Assembly (NCBI GenBank): GCA_902478825.1
Contig: CABSMK010000019.1
Coordinates: 1 to 16,941, forward strand
DNA from: an uncultured Collinsella sp.
Lineage (GTDB): Bacteria; Actinomycetota; Coriobacteriia; Coriobacteriales; Coriobacteriaceae
Direction of reading: 5' to 3'
DNA length: 16,941 bases
Positions 15,276 through 16,941 of the stretch are shown one piece after another. Both the position numbers and the translations under genes were made by a program. Below the pieces are notes generated by a model. It was not told the DNA's origin. It saw only the letters and a list, made by a program, of their open reading frames with translations, and did no database searches. How positions within the stretch are numbered: the first letter of the stretch is position 1; every line of letters starts with the position of its first letter.

Positions 15276-15959
15276 ATGAATGCTGTGTCCTTGGATTTAA
15301 CTCCCAAGGGATCGGTCGAGATCGAGACGCTCGTAAACGGTCCCATTCAGACCAATAGCTATGCTGTTATTTCGGACAATGAGTGCGTGATTATCGACCC
15401 CGCATGGGAAGGCGAGCGCTTGGTGGAGCATATTCGAGCCGAGCATCCCGGCGTACGCATGCTTGGCGCCGTATGCACTCATGGCCATGCCGATCATGTT
15501 GGGGGTGTTGCCGGCGTGCGAACCACCGTTGGCGAGGGCTGCCAGTATGAGCTGTGTGCTAAGGATGTGGCGGTGCCGCATGCGAACATCGAGGAACAGC
15601 GAGCGATGTGGGGCATTGAGACGCCCGACCCCGGGGAGCCGACGCGTCTGCTCGCCGAGGGCGATGCTATCGAGGTGGGCGATATCTGCCTGCAGGTGAT
15701 TGCGACGCCCGGTCACACACCGGGTGGCATTGTCTTGTTTGCTGCCACCGAGCAGGGGAACATTGCCTTTGTGGGCGACACCCTGTTTCCGGGTGGGCAC
15801 GGCCGTACCGATCTTTCCGGCGGAGACGAGGCGGCGATTTTGTGCTCGCTCTCCAAGCTCGCCCGGCTTCTCCCGCCCGATACCGTTTGCCTAACCGGCC
15901 ATGGCGATTCGACCACTGTGGCACGCGAGCTTATGCAGAACCCTTTCATGCAGGTGTAG
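15276..15959 (+). CDS. MBL-fold metallo-hydrolase (glyoxalase II-like)
   Basis: This 227-residue cytoplasmic protein of the metallo-beta-lactamase fold is closest to the small glyoxalase II-like (hydroxyacylglutathione hydrolase) group. The two-metal site is complete: THGHADH (68-74), His147 in ATPGHTPGG, Asp168 in FVGDTLF, and His209 in TGHGDST. It starts with the usual NGPIQTNSYAVIS strand. There is no signal peptide. Members of this group hydrolyse thioesters or related substrates, but the natural substrate cannot be assigned here. GAGAGGAGAGGG just before ATG 15276 is a strong ribosome site. It is co-directional with rel and 84 bp behind it; genes of this group often lie next to rel in Gram-positive genomes as I recall. 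Confidence 0.92.
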   Translation: MNAVSLDLTPKGSVEIETLVNGPIQTNSYAVISDNECVIIDPAWEGERLVEHIRAEHPGVRMLGAVCTHGHADHVGGVAGVRTTVGEGCQYELCAKDVAVPHANIEEQRAMWGIETPDPGEPTRLLAEGDAIEVGDICLQVIATPGHTPGGIVLFAATEQGNIAFVGDTLFPGGHGRTDLSGGDEAAILCSLSKLARLLPPDTVCLTGHGDSTTVARELMQNPFMQV

Positions 15960-16153
15960 CTTTATAGTCGGCTTTTGAAGCACGAGAAGCGTCCAAACGT
16001 CAAGCTATTTTTCCCCAACGGGTCAATTTCGTAGGGCAAACGGTCAAAAAAGTCTGTTTGGGCGATATTCGTGAACAAACGAACGTTTATGCTCGGGTGC
16101 GCCGTGGTAAAATCACAGGCGTTATCGGAGCAACCTTACAGGAGGTTTCTTTT
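15960..16153. promoter_or_regulatory. Intergenic promoter region of the aldolase gene
   Basis: An extended -10 element, TGG followed by TAAAAT (16105-16113), lies about 40 bases before the aldolase start; the best -35 at 16 bp is a poor TTTATG (16086-16091). Upstream are two GGTCAA copies (16021-16026 and 16042-16047) exactly 21 bp apart, and three CAAACG hexamers, the last within the dyad AAACGAACGTTT (16077-16088) at the -35 position. These could be activator or repressor sites. CAGGAGGT at 16139-16146 is a strong ribosome site. I see no clear terminator for the preceding gene. Confidence 0.5.
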
Positions 16154-16941
16154 ATGCTCGTCAACGCAGCAGACATGCTCAAGAAGGCCGAGGCCGGCAA
16201 GTACGGTCTCGGTGCCTTCAACACCAACAACCTCGAGTGGACCCTGGCTATTCTCCAGGCCGCCGAGGAGGCCAAGTCTCCGCTGATCCTTCAGTGCACC
16301 GCTGGTGCCGCTAAGTGGATGGGCGGTTTCAAGGTCTGCGCCGACATGGTCAAGGCTGCCGTCGAGGCCACGGGCGTTACCGTTCCCGTCGCCCTTCACC
16401 TCGATCACGGTTCTTACGAGGACTGCTTCAAGTGCATCGAGGCCGGCTTCACGTCCATCATGTATGACGGCTCTCACGAGGAGACCTTCCAGCTTAACCT
16501 CGACCGCACCAAGGAGCTCGTTGAGCTTGCCCACTCCAAGGGCATGTCCATCGAGGCTGAGGTCGGCGGCATCGGCGGCACCGAGGACGGCGTGACCTCC
16601 AGCGGCGAGCTCGCTGATCCTGCCGAGTGCAAGCAGATCGCTGACCTGGGCGTCGACTTCCTCGCCTGCGGTATCGGCAACATCCACGGCGTGTACCCTG
16701 CCGACTGGGCTGGCCTTTCCTTCGAGCGCCTGGGTGAGATTAAGGCCCAGACTGGCGACCTGCCCCTCGTCCTGCACGGTGGCACCGGCATCCCCGAGGA
16801 CCAGATCAAGAAGGCCATTTCCCTGGGTATCTCCAAGATCAACGTCAACACCGACCTGCAGCTCGTCTTCGCCAAGGGCGTCCGCGAGTACATCGAGGCT
16901 GGCAAGGATCAGCAGGGCAAGGGCTTCGACCCCCGCAAGCT
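16154..16941 (+). CDS. fba: Class II fructose-bisphosphate aldolase, 3' truncated by window end
   Basis: This zinc-dependent aldolase cleaves fructose-1,6-bisphosphate to dihydroxyacetone phosphate and glyceraldehyde-3-phosphate in glycolysis and works in reverse in gluconeogenesis. The window holds 262 complete codons; family members are about 285-310 residues, so only a short C-terminal part is missing. Motifs seen are FNTNNLEW (22-29), HLDHG (82-86, catalytic Asp84 and zinc ligand His85), DGSHEE (105-110), EAEVGGIGG (134-142), GIGNIHG (173-179, zinc ligand His178), VLHGGTGIP (206-214, zinc ligand His208), and INVNTD (229-234). Tagatose-bisphosphate aldolases share this fold, so the sugar specificity is likely rather than proven. 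GGAGGT lies seven bases before ATG 16154. Codon use is strongly biased, as expected of a highly expressed glycolytic gene. Confidence 0.93.
   Translation, partial: MLVNAADMLKKAEAGKYGLGAFNTNNLEWTLAILQAAEEAKSPLILQCTAGAAKWMGGFKVCADMVKAAVEATGVTVPVALHLDHGSYEDCFKCIEAGFTSIMYDGSHEETFQLNLDRTKELVELAHSKGMSIEAEVGGIGGTEDGVTSSGELADPAECKQIADLGVDFLACGIGNIHGVYPADWAGLSFERLGEIKAQTGDLPLVLHGGTGIPEDQIKKAISLGISKINVNTDLQLVFAKGVREYIEAGKDQQGKGFDPRK

Noticed and set aside
49..16941. tRNA, rRNA, CRISPR, phage, toxin-antitoxin or defence genes
   Set aside because: I looked through the gaps and reading frames and found no cloverleaf, regularly spaced repeats, integrase or transposase; the gaps are short and contain only the hairpins and promoter-like motifs listed.

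Overview
This window is a GC-rich bacterial chromosome fragment. It is densely coding and almost entirely plus-strand. Protein style, a Tat-like lipoprotein signal on the binding proteins, and the order recJ-helicase fusion / relA / MBL hydrolase suggest a gut coriobacterium (Coriobacteriia, Collinsella-like). That placement is from memory of the group, not from a search. The first 48 bases are not biological: they are a leftover Illumina Nextera i7 adapter, so position 1 is a contig end. The last gene is cut off at the other edge.

Region 1 (49-6617) is a complete branched-chain amino acid (LIV-type, HAAT) ABC uptake locus. It has two paralogous lipoprotein binding proteins in tandem, each with its own leader, then livH, livM, livG and livF. 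The four transporter genes are tightly packed: livH-livM are nearly touching, livM-livG overlap by 11 bp, and the livG stop abuts the livF start. Two hairpins lie between the second binding protein and livH, and a strong intrinsic terminator follows livF. The locus would import leucine, isoleucine, valine or related amino acids, with two binding proteins feeding one permease.

Region 2 (6618-9251) starts with a 67-bp near-perfect inverted repeat directly behind the liv terminator. Next come a cutC-family gene and a DUF4931/GalT-like HIT-superfamily gene separated by 3 bp, then a convergent minus-strand gene for a bile acid:sodium symporter (BASS/SBF) family membrane protein.

Region 3 (9252-15959) holds a promoter with a consensus -10, a possible 21-residue leader ORF overlapping the recJ start, and a 1095-residue protein joining a full RecJ exonuclease to a full RecQ-like SF2 helicase. 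This is followed by a bifunctional Rel (p)ppGpp synthetase/hydrolase and an MBL-fold (glyoxalase II-like) hydrolase. A perfect 12-bp hairpin sits between rel and the MBL gene.

Region 4 (15960-16941) is an intergenic region with an extended -10 promoter and repeated motifs, followed by a 3'-truncated class II fructose-bisphosphate aldolase gene. I found no tRNA, rRNA, CRISPR array, transposase or phage gene. The most unusual coding feature is the RecJ-helicase fusion.
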